From Micromonospora sp. MP36 (lineage in GTDB: Bacteria; Actinomycetota; Actinomycetes; Mycobacteriales; Micromonosporaceae), in contig NZ_VSFA01000010.1 in assembly GCF_008119785.1 (NCBI RefSeq), forward strand, positions 62,001 to 126,000: a stretch of 64,000 nucleotides of DNA. The letters run 5' to 3'. The notes under the pieces were generated by a model. That model did no database searches and was not told where the DNA came from. It saw only the letters and a list, made by a program, of their open reading frames with translations. The position numbers and the translations under genes were made by a program. Below are positions 27,403 to 33,919 of this stretch, in pieces. Position 1 is the first letter of the stretch. Each line of letters opens with the position of its first letter.

Positions 27403-28356
27403 TCAGGCGGTGTGGTCGATGACGACCTTGCCGAAGACGTCGCCGGAGGCGAGGCGGGCGAACCCGTCCTCGATCCGGCTGAACGGCACCACGCTGTCGA
27501 CCACCGGGCGCACCTCGTGCTCGGCGCAGAACGCCAGGAGCTCGGTGAGCTCGTCCGGGGTGCCCATCGAGGTGCCGAGGATCTCCAGCTGCATGGCGAA
27601 GACCCGGCGCAGGTTGACCTTGGGCTCGTGCCCGGCGGTGGCCCCGGAGACGACGATCCGGGCCATCGGCGCGGCGGACTTCAGCGAGTGGTCGAAGGTG
27701 GCGGCGCCGACCGTCTCGATCACCACGTCGACCCGCTCGGGCAGCCGGGCACCGGGTTCCACCGCGGTCGCCCCCAGCTCGGTGATCCGCTCCCGCTTGG
27801 CGGCGTCGCGGCTGGTCGCGTACACCCGCTTGCCGAGCGCGACGCCGAGCGCGACGGCCGCGGTGGCCACGCCGCCGCCGGCCCCCTGGACCAGCACCGA
27901 CTCGCCGTCGGCGACCCGCCCCTTGGTGGTGAGCATCCGCCACGCGGTGAGCCAGGCCGTGGGCAGGCAGGCCGCGTCGGTCGCCGACAGGCCGGTGGGC
28001 AGCGGCAGCAGGTTCATCCGGGGTACGGCCACCCGCTCGGCGAAGGTGCCCGGGAAGTGCTCGGAGAGGATGGAGACCCCGCGCGGGTCACCGGGGGTGG
28101 GCACCACCGGGTAGATGACCACCTCGTTGCCGTCCGGGTCGGTGCCGACCGCGTCGCAGCCCAGGATCATCGGCAGTTGGTCGCCGCTGAGGCCCACCCC
28201 GCGCAGCGACCAGAGGTCGTGGTGGTTGAGCGAGCTGGCCCGCACCTGCACGGTGACCCAGTCCGGCTCGGGTCGGGTCGGCTCGGGACGGTCGCCGACG
28301 GTGAGCGCGGCGAGCGGGTTGTCGGCGTCGAAGGCGGAGGCATATGCGGCACGCAT
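27403..28356 (-). CDS. Zinc-type alcohol dehydrogenase/quinone oxidoreductase family protein
   Basis: A 317-residue medium-chain dehydrogenase: N-terminal GroES-like domain (SSLNHHDLWSLRGVG, ILGCDAVG) and an NAD(P)-binding Rossmann domain (VLVQGAGGGVATAAVALG). The structural zinc cysteines are absent, as in quinone oxidoreductases, and LNHHD replaces the zinc-binding GxCxxD. It would reduce a quinone or enone using NADPH. The ATG at 28356 sits 7 nt after TACCGT on the minus strand, a leaderless arrangement. It is convergent with the hydrolase. Confidence 0.85.
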   Translation of the reverse strand: MRAAYASAFDADNPLAALTVGDRPEPTRPEPDWVTVQVRASSLNHHDLWSLRGVGLSGDQLPMILGCDAVGTDPDGNEVVIYPVVPTPGDPRGVSILSEHFPGTFAERVAVPRMNLLPLPTGLSATDAACLPTAWLTAWRMLTTKGRVADGESVLVQGAGGGVATAAVALGVALGKRVYATSRDAAKRERITELGATAVEPGARLPERVDVVIETVGAATFDHSLKSAAPMARIVVSGATAGHEPKVNLRRVFAMQLEILGTSMGTPDELTELLAFCAEHEVRPVVDSVVPFSRIEDGFARLASGDVFGKVVIDHTA

Positions 28357-28389
28357 GATCGGCACGGTAACAAGCTGAGCGCTCGTTAA

Positions 28390-28433
28390 GAAGGGACCCT
28401 TCGGAGTGCAAAACGCCACAAGAGGGGCCCCTT
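28390..28433. repeat. Paired GGGxCCC palindromes between malic enzyme and dehydrogenase
   Basis: GAAGGGACCCTTC (28390-28402) and AGGGGCCCCT (28423-28432) are each palindromic and 20 nt apart, with GTTAAG before and CTTCCCCC after. The layout looks like a bidirectional terminator or a dispersed extragenic element. It ends 9 nt from the malic enzyme stop. Confidence 0.6.
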
Positions 28434-28441
28434 CCCCCGAT

Positions 28442-29617
28442 TCAGCGGCGGGCCACCCCGTCGCGGCGGGCCGCCTCGGCGACGGCCTCGGCGACCGCCG
28501 GCGCGACCCGCGGGTCCAGCGGGGACGGCACGATCGCCTCCGGGGTCAGCGACTCGGCGACCACCCCCGCGATGGCGTCGGCGGCGGCCACCTTCATCCC
28601 GTCGGTGATCCGGGTGGCCCCGGCGTCCAGCGCGCCCCGGAAGACGCCGGGGAAGGCGAGCACGTTGTTGATCTGGTTGGGGTAGTCGCTGCGCCCGGTG
28701 GCGACCACCGCGACGTGCCGGGCGGCCACCTCGGGGTGCACCTCGGGCGTGGGGTTGGCCAGCGCGAACACGATGCCGCCCGGGGCCATCCCGGCCACCG
28801 CCGCCTCGGGGATCTGCCCACCCGACACGCCGACCAGCACGTCCGCGCCGCGCAGCGCCTCGGCGATGCCGCCCTGCCGGCCGTCCGCGTTGGTCGTCTC
28901 GGCCAGCTCGGCCTTGGTCCCGGTCAGCTCGCGATGCCGGCCGAGGATGCCCTTGGAGTCGCAGACCACCACCTGGTCCGGGTTCACTCCCCCGGCGATC
29001 AGCATCCTGGTCACCGCGACGCCGGCCGCGCCGGCCCCGCTGACCGCCACCCGCAGGTCGCCCAGCTTGCGATTGAGCAGGGTGGCCGCGTTGCGCAGCG
29101 CGGCCAGCACCACGACCGCGGTGCCGTGCTGGTCGTCGTGGAAGACCGGGATCGGCAGCGCCTCGTCGAGCCGGCGCTCCACCTCGAAGCAGCGCGGGGC
29201 GCTGATGTCCTCGAGGTTGATCCCGCCGAACGACGGGGCGAGCGCCCGGACCGTCGCCACGATCTCGTCGACGTCCTGGGTGTCCAGGCAGATCGGCACG
29301 GCGTCCACGCCCCCGAACTGCTTGAACAGCACCGCCTTGCCCTCCATCACCGGCAGCGCCGCGCGCGGGCCGATGTTGCCCAGGCCCAGTACGGCGGAGC
29401 CGTCGGTGACCACGGCGACGGTGTGCGACACCCACGTGTAGTCGTCGACCAGGTCGGGGGCGGCGGCGATCGCCTCGCAGACCCGGGCCACCCCCGGGGT
29501 GTACGCGAGGGAGAGGTCCTCCCGGCTGGTCAGCGGCACGGTCGAGGCGACGGCCATCTTGCCGCCGAGGTGCAGCCGGAAGACGGGATCTGCGGGGTCC
29601 GGAGGGGACGAAGACAT
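28442..29617 (-). CDS. NAD(P)-dependent malic enzyme
   Basis: A 391-residue short-form bacterial malic enzyme: SLAYTPGVARVCEAI (catalytic Tyr region), GDGSAVLGLGNIG-like VTDGSAVLGLGNIGP, LFKQFGGVDAVPI, the metal site FHDDQHGTA, and the Rossmann GxGxxG in VSGAGAAGVAV. It oxidatively decarboxylates malate to pyruvate, linking the TCA cycle with the pta-ackA and kgd reactions encoded nearby. Cofactor preference cannot be read with confidence. A TATGCT -10-like hexamer lies on the minus strand at 29725-29720, about 100 nt upstream. Confidence 0.93.
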   Translation of the reverse strand: MSSSPPDPADPVFRLHLGGKMAVASTVPLTSREDLSLAYTPGVARVCEAIAAAPDLVDDYTWVSHTVAVVTDGSAVLGLGNIGPRAALPVMEGKAVLFKQFGGVDAVPICLDTQDVDEIVATVRALAPSFGGINLEDISAPRCFEVERRLDEALPIPVFHDDQHGTAVVVLAALRNAATLLNRKLGDLRVAVSGAGAAGVAVTRMLIAGGVNPDQVVVCDSKGILGRHRELTGTKAELAETTNADGRQGGIAEALRGADVLVGVSGGQIPEAAVAGMAPGGIVFALANPTPEVHPEVAARHVAVVATGRSDYPNQINNVLAFPGVFRGALDAGATRITDGMKVAAADAIAGVVAESLTPEAIVPSPLDPRVAPAVAEAVAEAARRDGVARR

Positions 29618-29757
29618 GGTGACTCCAGGATCTGTCGAGCAGACGGACCGGCCCGGCTCGGCGCGCGCGGTCAGCGGCCAGCGGGGCGGCGGTGCGGGGG
29701 GTCACCCGGGCACTTTCCGAGCATAGTGGCGCACCCGTCACCCGGGTGTGAGCGGGG

Positions 29758-30114
29758 TCATATCCACCGCCGCCGACCTTTGACCAGCCCCGGACGCGGC
29801 CAGTAGCGGGCCACCACCCGGCCCCGTACGTCCGCCACCCCGTACGCCCGGGAGTCGTCGGTGACCAGGTCGTTGTCGCCGCGTACCCACCAGCCGCCGT
29901 CCTGGGGACGGACGGCGCGCTTGACCACGAGCAGGTCGGGGCGGCTGCGGAAGACCGCGACCACCACGTCGCCGGGACGGATCGGCCGGCCGCCGGTACG
30001 CACCAGCACCGCGTCGCCGTGCCGCAGGGTCGGGGCCATGGACGGCCCGGTGACCAGCACCGGCGTCAACGGGCCGCGCAGGCCCCACGGATCGGATCCG
30101 TTCACCGCCCGCAC
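29758..30114 (-). CDS. sodX: Nickel-type superoxide dismutase maturation protease
   Basis: A 118-residue S26 (signal peptidase I-like) protease without membrane anchor: Ser in TGPSMAPTL, Lys in LLVVKRAV, and the RGDNDLVTDDSR box. Short anchorless S26 proteases next to sodN are the SodX type that removes the leader of the Ni-SOD precursor. It diverges from sodN across 84 bp. The GTG at 30114 is chosen; a GTG three codons downstream is possible. Confidence 0.9.
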   Translation of the reverse strand: MRAVNGSDPWGLRGPLTPVLVTGPSMAPTLRHGDAVLVRTGGRPIRPGDVVVAVFRSRPDLLVVKRAVRPQDGGWWVRGDNDLVTDDSRAYGVADVRGRVVARYWPRPGLVKGRRRWI

Positions 30115-30198
30115 CGGGTTTCACCTCCCGCCCGCCGGGGAGCATGTCCAGGAGTAATGTCGTCTTGGATCATCGCAAACATCCCATGGAGGACCCTG

Positions 30199-30603
30199 AT
30201 GCGCCTTCCCCGCATCCTCACGCCCCGTGTGACCGTCAGTGCCCACTGTGACCTGCCGTGCGGCGTTTACGACCCGGCGCAGGCCCGGATCGAGGCCGAG
30301 TCGGTCAAAATGATCTGCGAGAAGTACCAGGCGAACACCGACCCGGAGTTCCGCACCCGGGCGATCCTGATCAAGGAGCAGCGGGCCGAGCTGGTCAAGC
30401 ACCACCTCTGGGTGCTCTGGACCGACTACTTCAAGCCGGCGCACTTCGAGAAGTACCCGCACCTGCACCAGCTCTTCAACGAGGCCACCAAGCTCGCGGG
30501 CTCCGCCGGCGCCAAGGGTGCCACCGACCCGACCAAGGCCGACGAGCTGCTCTCGAAGATCGACGAGATCTCGAAGATCTTCTGGGAGACCAAGCAGGCG
30601 TGA
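30199..30603 (+). CDS. sodN: Nickel superoxide dismutase
   Basis: A 134-residue precursor. Residues 1-15 are a leader (MRLPRILTPRVTVSA), removal of which exposes His16 of the nickel hook HCDLPCGVYDP (His1, Cys2, Cys6 in the mature enzyme). The four-helix bundle follows (EAESVKMICEKYQ, KHHLWVLWTDYFKP). It dismutates superoxide in the cytoplasm. GGAGGA lies 5 nt before the ATG; a TAATGT hexamer at 30155-30160 is a candidate -10. Its stop overlaps the GNAT gene (GTGA). Nickel-dependent control by Nur is expected from the family, but I could not identify a convincing Nur box. Confidence 0.96.
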   Translation: MRLPRILTPRVTVSAHCDLPCGVYDPAQARIEAESVKMICEKYQANTDPEFRTRAILIKEQRAELVKHHLWVLWTDYFKPAHFEKYPHLHQLFNEATKLAGSAGAKGATDPTKADELLSKIDEISKIFWETKQA

Positions 30604-31121
30604 CCCCGCCGCTTCCGGCACCGACGATCCGGCCGGCACGTCCCGAGGACGTGCCGGCCGTCGTCGCGATGGTGCACGAACTCGCCGACTACGAGCGGGC
30701 CCCCGAGCAGTGCCACCTCACCGAGGAGCAGCTCACCGCCGCGCTATTCGCGCCCGCGCCGGCGCTCTTCGGCCACGTCGCGGTGGACCAGGCCGACCAG
30801 CCGATCGGCTTCGCCCTCTGGTTCCTCAACTTCTCCACCTGGGAGGGCGTGCACGGCATCTACCTGGAGGACCTGTTCGTCCGGCCGGCCGCCCGGGGCA
30901 CCGGCGCCGGTCGCCTGCTGCTCGCCACCCTCGCCGCGATCTGTGTCGAGCGCGGCTACCGGCGGCTCGAGTGGTGGATGATCAACTGGAATCCGGCGGC
31001 CCGCTTCTACGCCGCCATCGGGGCGGCACCGATGGACGAGTGGGTCCCCTACCGGCTCGCCGGCACCGCGTTGCACGACCTCGCCGCGCAGGCGACGGCC
31101 GTCACATCCCCCGGCGGCTGA
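30600..31121 (+). CDS. SSAT-like GNAT acetyltransferase coupled to sodN
   Basis: A 173-residue GNAT of the spermidine/spermine-thialysine acetyltransferase branch: VHELADYERAPEQ, FALWFLNFSTWEGVHGIYLEDLFV, the acetyl-CoA loop RPAARGTGAGRLLL and WMINWNPAARFYAAIGA. Family members acetylate polyamines, thialysine or related amines. The GTG overlaps the sodN stop in a GTGA, so it is translated with superoxide dismutase. The coupling suggests a role in oxidative stress, by inference only. Confidence 0.88.
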   Translation: MTPPLPAPTIRPARPEDVPAVVAMVHELADYERAPEQCHLTEEQLTAALFAPAPALFGHVAVDQADQPIGFALWFLNFSTWEGVHGIYLEDLFVRPAARGTGAGRLLLATLAAICVERGYRRLEWWMINWNPAARFYAAIGAAPMDEWVPYRLAGTALHDLAAQATAVTSPGG

Positions 31122-31146
31122 CCGGGTAGAGTCCCGCACCAGGGGG

Positions 31147-31557
31147 ATGAGGGTGACTCAACTGACCGGCCAGCCGACGAGCGATGACGTCGTGCACCTC
31201 ACCGTGCCCGCCGACGGCGGGTATCTCGGCGTGCTCCGCACCGCCACGGCCGGCCTCGCGGCCCGGCTCCAGTTCGCCCTCGACGAAATCGAGGACCTGC
31301 GCATCGCGGTCGACGAGGCCTGCGCCATGCTGCTCGCCATCGCCACCCGCAACGCCGAGCTGGAGTGCCGGTTCGCGGTGACCGAGGACGCGCTCACCGT
31401 CGAGGTGACCGTGCCGACCGTCCGGGGCGCGACGCTGCCCTCCGAGTCGTCCTTCGCCTGGAAGGTGCTCACCGCGCTGACCACCGCGGCGTCCGCCCGG
31501 GCCGCCGACGGCCGGGCCACCATCTCCCTGCTGACCCGCCGCGCCTCCGGCTACTGA
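31147..31557 (+). CDS. RsbW-like anti-sigma regulatory factor (HATPase)
   Basis: A 136-residue GHKL/HATPase_c_2 domain: DEIEDLRIAVDEACAMLL is the N-box helix; VTVPTVRGATLPSESSFAWKVL lies where the G2 box would be. Such proteins bind a sigma factor and phosphorylate an anti-anti-sigma partner. The usual DxGxG G1 box is not obvious, so kinase activity is doubtful. TAGAGT at 31127-31132 is a candidate -10; GGGGG just before the ATG may serve as ribosome site. A GTG two codons downstream is also possible. No sigma factor is adjacent. Confidence 0.75.
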   Translation: MRVTQLTGQPTSDDVVHLTVPADGGYLGVLRTATAGLAARLQFALDEIEDLRIAVDEACAMLLAIATRNAELECRFAVTEDALTVEVTVPTVRGATLPSESSFAWKVLTALTTAASARAADGRATISLLTRRASGY

Positions 31558-31564
31558 CGGCCGC

Positions 31565-31580
31565 CGCCCCGGTCGGGGCC
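31565..31580. terminator. Hairpin between convergent genes
   Basis: GCCCC-GGTC-GGGGC between the RsbW-like gene and the membrane protein gene, nested in an outer CTGAC/GTCAG pairing. Likely bidirectional terminator in a 34-nt gap. Confidence 0.5.
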
Positions 31581-31591
31581 GAGTGACGGCG

Positions 31592-31981
31592 TCAGTGGAA
31601 GCCGAGCGCCCGGTTGGTCGGCGAGCTGAGCAGCAGCCCGGTGACCCCGAGACCGAGCGCCATCAGCGGCAGGCCCAGCCAGCCCAGCCCGCCCTGGATC
31701 ATGTACCAGCCGACCGGCAGCAGCATGAGCTGGAGCACGATGGCGGGTGCCCGGGCACCGGACTTCCGGCGTACCAGCGCGCCGCCGAGGGCCCAGAGCG
31801 CGGCCGCCCCACCGAGCGCGAAGACCGTCACCAGCAGCGCCGAGGTCAGGTCGGTGGTGGGCGCGGTCAGGTCGGACCAGATCAGCCACACCGCGACCAG
31901 GCCGAGCGCCACCGCCTCGGCACGGAGCAGGTGTACCGCCCAGCGGAGCGGGGCGGGGACCGGGTCGGAGTCGATCGTCAC
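31592..31981 (-). CDS. Four-helix membrane protein of unknown function
   Basis: A 129-residue protein with four hydrophobic segments (about 15-35, 45-65, 78-95 and 98-118) and a basic RRKSGAR loop between the second and third. No family motif is recognised beyond a resemblance to small actinobacterial integral membrane proteins. The GTG is 6 nt after TATCGT on the minus strand, so it is probably leaderless. It diverges from the lipid kinase with only 42 bp between start codons. Confidence 0.7.
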   Translation of the reverse strand: MTIDSDPVPAPLRWAVHLLRAEAVALGLVAVWLIWSDLTAPTTDLTSALLVTVFALGGAAALWALGGALVRRKSGARAPAIVLQLMLLPVGWYMIQGGLGWLGLPLMALGLGVTGLLLSSPTNRALGFH

Positions 31982-31987
31982 GGCGCC

Positions 31988-32016
31988 ACGATACCCGTGA
32001 GTAGGCGCGGTACAGT
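31988..32016. promoter_or_regulatory. Interlocked divergent leaderless promoters
   Basis: TATCGT on the minus strand (31993-31988) serves the membrane protein; TACAGT on the plus strand (32011-32016) serves the lipid kinase. They are 17 bp apart, so each promoter's -35 region would coincide with the other's -10 element and both could not be occupied at once. Confidence 0.55.
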
Positions 32017-32023
32017 GCCGCCC

Positions 32024-32974
32024 ATGCGGGCCGTCCTGGTGGTCAATCCGAAGGCCACCACCACCAGTGAACGCAGCCGTGACGTCCTGGTCCGGGCGCT
32101 GCGCAGCGAAGTCGACCTGTCGGTGCGGTACACCCGCAGGCGGGGCCACGCCGTGGACCTGGCCCGGGAGGCCGCCGCGGAGGGCGTCGACCTGGTGGTC
32201 ACGCTGGGCGGCGACGGCACGGTCAACGAGGTGGTGAACGGCCTGATGACGGCCGAGCCGCCGACGTTCCGGACCGGGGGCACGCCGGCGGAGCGGCTGC
32301 CGGCGCTGGCGACCGTGCCCGGCGGCTCGACCAACGTCTTCGCCCGCGCGCTCGGCCTGCCCCGGGAGTGGCCCGACGGGACCAGCATGATCCTGGAGGG
32401 GCTGCGCCTGGGCCGGTCCCGGACGATCGGCCTGGGTCGGGCGGACGACCGCTACTTCACCTTCTGCGCCGGCTTCGGCATCGACGCCGCGGTGATCCAC
32501 CGGGTGGAGCGGGCCCGCAAGCGGGGCCGGGTCTCGACGCCGGCGCTCTATCTCCGGTCGACGGTCAGCCAGTACTTCCTGGCCTCCGACCGGCGCCATC
32601 CCAGCATCACCCTGGAGCGGCCGGGCGAGACCGCCGAGGCCGAACTGGGCACGGTCATCGTCCAGAACACGGCGCCCTGGACGTACCTGGGCGAGCGCGA
32701 GATCAACCCGAACCCGCAGGCGTCCTTCGACCTCGGCCTGGACGTGCTGGCGATGCGGCAACTGCGCGTCGTCAGCACGGCACGTACGGTGACCCAGTTC
32801 TTCTCCCGTACGCCCGACCCGCACGGCCGCCGGGTGCTCCGGCTGCACGACGTGGCGGAGTTCACCCTGCTCTCGGCCCGACCGCTGGCCTTCCAGCTGG
32901 ACGGGGACTACCTGGGCGAGCGAGAGAAAGTTAGATTCGCATCCATTCCGGCCGCACTGAGAGTAATCTGCTAG
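32024..32974 (+). CDS. Diacylglycerol kinase-family lipid kinase
   Basis: A 316-residue protein with the DAGK catalytic motif VVTLGGDGTVNEVVNG, VPGGSTNVFARALGLP, and a C-terminal beta-sandwich ending FQLDGDYLGEREKV. It phosphorylates diacylglycerol or another lipid, or belongs to the sphingosine-kinase-like branch. The ATG is 7 nt after TACAGT, with no ribosome site. The homologue in mycobacteria (Rv3218 region) also lies beside whiB1, as I recall. Confidence 0.88.
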   Translation: MRAVLVVNPKATTTSERSRDVLVRALRSEVDLSVRYTRRRGHAVDLAREAAAEGVDLVVTLGGDGTVNEVVNGLMTAEPPTFRTGGTPAERLPALATVPGGSTNVFARALGLPREWPDGTSMILEGLRLGRSRTIGLGRADDRYFTFCAGFGIDAAVIHRVERARKRGRVSTPALYLRSTVSQYFLASDRRHPSITLERPGETAEAELGTVIVQNTAPWTYLGEREINPNPQASFDLGLDVLAMRQLRVVSTARTVTQFFSRTPDPHGRRVLRLHDVAEFTLLSARPLAFQLDGDYLGEREKVRFASIPAALRVIC

Positions 32975-33156
32975 GTCTCGGGTACTGCCGTCGGTTGACC
33001 GGGTGACCCACCGCACTCCCGTGGTGGGCGATTGCTCCAGTCGCGGCGCGGCGTCGGACACGCCGAGTTGGGGTTGTCGGCGACGGCTTCAGGTCGGTGG
33101 CGCAGACGCGCCGAGCTGGGGTCGGCGCAAGCCACACCGACGAAAGGTGCCGGAAA

Positions 33157-33185
33157 TGTCAGCAATGTCACGCAGACCGTACTAT
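33157..33185 (+). promoter_or_regulatory. Candidate promoter for a structured RNA or long whiB1 leader
   Basis: TGTCAG (33157-33162) and TACTAT (33180-33185) are 17 bp apart in an unusually AT-rich patch (ACTATATTGATC). Transcription would start near 33192, just before the first stem at 33208. Confidence 0.4.
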
Positions 33186-33207
33186 ATTGATCCTCGACTG
33201 TGGTACG

Positions 33208-33290
33208 CCGGGTAACCAGAGCGCTCTGAAACCCGGACAAAAGGGTGGTGAGTCCGCTCACTGTTCGGAGTTTTTCCGAGCGGCACCCTT
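33208..33290 (+). ncRNA. Candidate structured RNA upstream of whiB1
   Basis: Two consecutive folds. First, CCGGGT (33208-33213) pairs with ACCCGG (33231-33236) around a CAGAGCGCTCTG palindrome (33217-33228). Second, AAGGGTG (33241-33247) pairs with CACCCTT (33284-33290). Inside it either GTGAG/CTCAC (33248-33252/33257-33261) plus TCGGA/TCCGA (33265-33269/33275-33279) form a three-way junction, or CCGCTC (33254-33259) pairs with GAGCGG (33278-33283); the two are mutually exclusive. There is no ORF. It is either a roughly 100-nt RNA or the 5' part of a whiB1 leader. It does not match 6C RNA loops. Confidence 0.45.
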
Positions 33291-33305
33291 GACATCGCCG
33301 CAGTT

Positions 33306-33321
33306 CGTGAAAGTATTCACA
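33306..33321 (+). promoter_or_regulatory. CRP-type site before whiB1
   Basis: CGTGA-AAGTAT-TCACA matches the CRP consensus TGTGA-N6-TCACA at nine of ten fixed positions, nested in an outer AGTTCG/CGAACT repeat (33302-33307/33324-33329). A TATGCT -10-like hexamer at 33354-33359 would place it about 50 bp upstream of a start near 33366. Confidence 0.6.
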
Positions 33322-33412
33322 AGCGAACTTGTGTTACCGGGACATTGCCTGGATATGCTCGGCAGGTTGAGCTGTTCCAGCAGGTCCCGGGGCCCGCAGC
33401 CTGCTCACGCAC

Positions 33413-33449
33413 TGCCGAATTGGTGGATGCTGACCGTCACCAGTCGGCA
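33413..33449 (+). promoter_or_regulatory. Leader hairpin of whiB1
   Basis: TGCCGAATTGGTG (33413-33425) pairs with CACCAGTCGGCA (33438-33449): 12 bp with one bulged base and a 12-nt loop. It ends 71 nt before the whiB1 ATG and lacks a U-tract, so it looks like a leader structure rather than a terminator. Confidence 0.45.
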
Positions 33450-33520
33450 ATGCGGACGCATATAGGAAAAGCAACGAAGCGTTATCTGGCCCCCACTTAA
33501 GAATGAGGAGTGTTGCCGCC

Positions 33521-33778
33521 ATGGACTGGCGCCACGATGCCGTCTGCCGCGACGAGGACCCGGAGCTGTTCTTCCCGATCGGGACGTCCGGTCCGGCCCT
33601 CCTGCAGGTGGAGCAGGCCAAGGCCGTCTGCCGGCGCTGCCCGGTGACCGACCAGTGCCTGCAGTGGGCGCTGGAGTCCGGTCAGGACGCCGGCGTCTGG
33701 GGCGGGATGAGCGAGGAGGAGCGCCGCGCGGTGAAGCGCCGCGGCGGTCTCCGGGTGCTGCGCGCTCACTCCGCCTGA
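33521..33778 (+). CDS. whiB1: WhiB1-type iron-sulfur transcription regulator
   Basis: An 85-residue Wbl protein: MDWRHDAVCRDEDPELFFP, cluster ligands Cys9, Cys37, Cys40 and Cys46, the GVWGGMSEEERRAVKRR turn and a basic C-terminus for DNA binding. The sequence is that of the WhiB1/WblE class, essential in mycobacteria, with a nitric-oxide-sensitive [4Fe-4S] cluster that binds the primary sigma factor. The ATG at 33521 fits the family start; GAGGAG lies 11-16 nt upstream, a little far, and an ATG at 33503 is less likely. The 546-nt upstream region is unusually long, AT-rich and structured. Confidence 0.95.
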   Translation: MDWRHDAVCRDEDPELFFPIGTSGPALLQVEQAKAVCRRCPVTDQCLQWALESGQDAGVWGGMSEEERRAVKRRGGLRVLRAHSA

Positions 33779-33791
33779 TCGCACGCACAGC

Positions 33792-33822
33792 ACGCCCCGG
33801 CCGGGTCCACCCGCCGGGGCGT
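33792..33822 (+). terminator. Terminator after whiB1
   Basis: ACGCCCCGG (33792-33800) pairs with CCGGGGCGT (33814-33822), followed by CTTGCTGC, 13 nt past the stop. Confidence 0.75.
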
Positions 33823-33862
33823 CTTGCTGCCACCCCCGCCCGGCGGCCCACCACGCCACGTC

Positions 33863-33902
33863 GATCATGAGATTGCCGACGATGTGGACCAACCTCATGA
33901 TC
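33863..33902. repeat. Inverted repeat of the GATCATGAGGTTG family
   Basis: GATCATGAGATTG (33863-33875) and CAACCTCATGATC (33890-33902) pair over 13 positions with one mismatch around a 14-nt loop, between the convergent whiB1 and chelatase genes. The right arm is identical to 11855-11867. Confidence 0.65.
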
Positions 33903-33919
33903 ATCCGAGCCGGGCGGCG

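Noticed and set aside
30115..30198. Nur (nickel) box between sodX and sodN
   Set aside because: TTGGATCATCGCAA looks vaguely similar, but I could not match it to a reliable consensus and there is no clear dyad.
31147..31557. Complete RsbW kinase
   Set aside because: The N-box helix is present, but the G1 DxGxG motif is not recognisable, so I list it only as anti-sigma-like.
33208..33290. 6C small RNA
   Set aside because: 6C RNA has two loops with runs of six or more C. The loops here lack them.
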